NCBI RefSeq assembly: GCF_900103585.1
Contig: NZ_FNHV01000013.1
Coordinates: 248,001 to 312,000 of the forward strand
DNA: 64,000 bases
From: Streptomyces sp. cf386
GTDB lineage: Bacteria > Actinomycetota > Actinomycetes > Streptomycetales > Streptomycetaceae
Direction: 5' to 3'
This document shows, one piece after another, positions 62,058 through 64,000 of the stretch; the stretch's first letter is position 1; each line of letters opens with the position of its first letter. The notes beneath the pieces are model-generated. The model did no database searches, was not told the DNA's origin, and was given only the letters and a program-made list of their open reading frames with translations. A program made the position numbers and the translations under genes.

Positions 62058-63572
62058 ATGCCCGCCCTCGTACCCCGCCCCACCGAGGCCGCGTTCAGGC
62101 CCGGCCACTTCACGCTCGACCAGGACACCACTCTGCGGCTCGGCTCAGGCACCGAACCGGCCGCGGAACTGCTGCGCACCCTGCTCGCCCCCGCCACCGG
62201 ACTGACCCTGCGACCGTCCCCGGACGGCCAGTTCACCCTGGCGCTCGAATCCGGCCCAGGCGACCTCGGCGAAGAGGGATACGTCCTCACCATCGACCCG
62301 CACGCGGTGCTGCTGCGCGCCGCGCATCCCACGGGCCTGCTGCGCGGCATCCAGACGATCCGTCAACTCCTCCCGCCGCAGGCCCTGTCGGCGATCCCGC
62401 AGCCCGATACGCGGTGGCAGCTGCCGTGCGCCGACATCAGCGACGTCCCGCGCCACCCCTGGCGAGGCGCGATGCTGGACGTGGCACGCCACTTCCAGCC
62501 GGTCTCCTACCTGCGCCGGTACGTCGACCTGCTGGCCCTGCACAAGATCAGCGTGCTCCATCTGCATCTCACCGACGACCAGGGCTGGCGCATGCCGATC
62601 GCCGCCTACCCCAAGCTCACCGAGATCGGCGGCCACCGCGCCGAGTCCCAGAAGGGCCCGGCCGGCAGCGGCACGTACGACGGCATTCCGCACGGCGGGT
62701 CGTACACGCGGGCCGAACTCGACGGCCTGGTCCGGTACGCGGCCGCGCGCGGCGTCACCGTCATGCCGGAGACAGAGATGCCCGGGCATGTGCGTGCCGC
62801 CCTCGCCGCCTACCCCCAACTGGGCAACCACCCGGAGCGCACCCTCGACGTCTGGACGCGCTGGGGCGTGTGCGACACCGTCCTCGGCGTCCACGACGAG
62901 GTCCTCGACTTCTGCCGCACCGTCCTGGACGAGGTCATGGACGTCTTCCCCTCGCCGTACATCCACGTCGGCGGCGAGGAGTGCCCCACCACCGAGTGGG
63001 CGCAGAGTGCCGCCGCACGCGAACGGGCGGCGGCCAAGGGCCTGCCGAACCCCGAGGCCCTGCACGGCTGGTTCCTCGGACAGATCGGCGACTTCCTCGT
63101 CCGACACGGACGCCGCCCGGTCGGCTGGGCGGAAACCGGTGCCGAACTGCCCCTCGACTTCACCGTGATGACCTGGCGCGACTCGGCCCACACTCTGGCG
63201 GCGGCCCGTCGCGGCCACCCTGTGGTCAGCGCGTACCACCGGGCCACCTACCTCGACTACGCCCAGTCCGACGACCCGAGCGAGCCGCCGGCGCAGCCCG
63301 GAGCCGTCGTAGATCTGCGCGCCGTCCATGCCCACGACCCTGTACCCGAGGTCGCGGACGCAGACGTAGCAGGGCGGATCCTCGGCACCCAGGCCCAGCT
63401 GTGGACCGAGTTCGTCACAACGCCCGCTCACATCGAGTACCTCACCTACCCGCGGCTGTGTGCCCTCGCCGACCGAGGCTGGAGCGGTGCGACCGACTGG
63501 GCCGACTTCCGGTCCCGCCTCGACGGACACACGCCCCGGCTCGACGCGCTCGGCGTCCGGCGTCACCCCTGA
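62058..63572 (+). CDS. dasD: GH20 beta-N-acetylhexosaminidase DasD
   Basis: The 504-residue enzyme has no signal peptide, so it is predicted cytoplasmic and would split imported chitobiose to GlcNAc. An N-terminal GH20b domain (to about 130) precedes the (beta/alpha)8 barrel with RGAMLDVARHFQPVSYLRRYVDLLALHKISVLHLHLTDDQGWR, MPETEMPGH and YIHVGGEECPTTEW. The catalytic pair, usually Asp-Glu in GGDE, reads Glu307-Glu308 here. The tryptophans of the substrate pocket (GWAETG, MTWRDS, QLWTEF) are kept. GGAGGCG precedes ATG. Last gene of the das operon. Confidence 0.9.
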   Translation: MPALVPRPTEAAFRPGHFTLDQDTTLRLGSGTEPAAELLRTLLAPATGLTLRPSPDGQFTLALESGPGDLGEEGYVLTIDPHAVLLRAAHPTGLLRGIQTIRQLLPPQALSAIPQPDTRWQLPCADISDVPRHPWRGAMLDVARHFQPVSYLRRYVDLLALHKISVLHLHLTDDQGWRMPIAAYPKLTEIGGHRAESQKGPAGSGTYDGIPHGGSYTRAELDGLVRYAAARGVTVMPETEMPGHVRAALAAYPQLGNHPERTLDVWTRWGVCDTVLGVHDEVLDFCRTVLDEVMDVFPSPYIHVGGEECPTTEWAQSAAARERAAAKGLPNPEALHGWFLGQIGDFLVRHGRRPVGWAETGAELPLDFTVMTWRDSAHTLAAARRGHPVVSAYHRATYLDYAQSDDPSEPPAQPGAVVDLRAVHAHDPVPEVADADVAGRILGTQAQLWTEFVTTPAHIEYLTYPRLCALADRGWSGATDWADFRSRLDGHTPRLDALGVRRHP

Positions 63573-63634
63573 CAGCACCACCTTCGACCCCGTCCCATTC
63601 CGGAATCACCCCACCCTTCTGGAGAGGAACAACC

Positions 63635-64000
63635 ATGAGATTCGCGAAGAACCGGCTACGCGCCACCGCGTCCGCCGCCGTCACGGTGGCCATGGGTGCG
63701 GCCGCGCTCACCGCACTCCCTGCCACCGCGAGCGCGGCCGGCGAGGGGCTGAGCGTCCAGTACCGGACGAGTGCCACGGGAGCCACCGCCGACCAGGCCG
63801 AACCCTGGTTCAAGGTGAAGAACACCGGCGACACGGGCGTTCCACTGCAGAACGTCAAGATCCGCTACTACTTCAAGGCCGACTCCGCGAGCGCGACCTA
63901 TCGCTTCGCCTGTTCCTGGGCCGTCAAGGGCTGCGCCAACGTCACGGGCACCTTCGGAACGCTCGCCAATCCGACCGCCACCGCCGACCGCTACCTGGAG
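63635..64000 (+). CDS. Secreted CBM3 protein, 5' part
   Basis: The gene runs off the right edge, with 122 codons present. A Sec signal peptide (MRFAKNRLRATASAAVTVAM, ending ATASA, about residue 35) is followed by a family-3 cellulose-binding module: LSVQYRTSATGATADQAEPWFKVKNTG, VPLQNVKIRYYFKAD, FACSWAVKGCANVTGTFGTL and DRYLE. A catalytic domain may follow outside the window. GGAGAGG precedes ATG. It is 62 nt after dasD and may be a separate unit. Confidence 0.88.
   Translation, partial: MRFAKNRLRATASAAVTVAMGAAALTALPATASAAGEGLSVQYRTSATGATADQAEPWFKVKNTGDTGVPLQNVKIRYYFKADSASATYRFACSWAVKGCANVTGTFGTLANPTATADRYLE

Overview
The window is high-GC actinobacterial DNA and almost certainly comes from a Streptomyces or a close relative. 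The evidence is strong third-position GC bias, a complete dasR-dasABCD-type chitobiose locus, a DevR/DevS-type dormancy cluster, many secreted glycosidases, GTG starts with AGGAGG-type ribosome sites, and a 5'-truncated NRPS gene. Several insertion-sequence, recombinase and gene remnants suggest an accessory or chromosome-arm-like region. No rRNA, tRNA or CRISPR array was seen.

Layout. 1-4 kb: 3' part of an NRPS gene (partial C, then A-T-C) that ends in a condensation domain. 4-15.2 kb: a glycan-utilisation locus. Two secreted clan GH-A glycosidases diverge from a LacI-family regulator, with four copies of a GAACCGGTTC palindrome between them. A lipoprotein binding protein, two ABC permeases and a GH63-like (alpha/alpha)6 glycosidase follow, and then a frameshifted scrap of another GH-A/ricin glycosidase. 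15.2-17.9 kb: MFS transporter, DeoR regulator and HAD hydrolase. 18-24.6 kb: M55 aminopeptidase, NAD formate dehydrogenase, vWA protein, DUF402 protein, a TetR/hydrolase pair with a nested palindrome, and a DUF1963 protein. 24.6-28.9 kb: a GT4/GT87-like glycosyltransferase pair and a NarL-type two-component system. 29-32.5 kb: FAD monooxygenase, MFS exporter and TetR with its palindromic operator. 32.6-39.4 kb: single genes (P-loop kinase, lipoproteins, Tat-exported NlpC/P60 protein, GNAT, ComB, ABM) separated by mobile-element and regulator remnants.

39.5-49 kb holds the most unusual system. It is two tandem units, each made of a small Trypsin-co-occurring (Trypco1-like) gene overlapping by ATGA a ~1,450-1,480 residue protein with the order trypsin-like protease, STAND-type P-loop NTPase, one membrane helix and a C-terminal beta-propeller. 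The second Trypco1 copy is reduced to 72 residues. The protease segments of the two large genes are far more alike than their propellers, which suggests gene conversion or selection for a shared protease.

49-57.7 kb is a DevR/DevS-like redox or dormancy cluster: response regulator, GAF histidine kinase with a candidate haem-ligand His, cyclic-nucleotide-binding-domain protein, SulP transporter, two tandem universal-stress proteins, a PPOX-fold flavoprotein and a broken alcohol dehydrogenase. A palindrome close to GGGCCGNNCGGCCC sits upstream of each of the seven intact genes, which suggests a compact self-contained regulon. 57.7-63.6 kb is dasR-dasABCD (GntR regulator, chitobiose importer, GH20 hexosaminidase) with a dre-like site. 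The window ends inside a secreted CBM3 protein. Neither ABC importer has its own ATPase gene, so both presumably use a shared MsiK-type ATPase encoded elsewhere.
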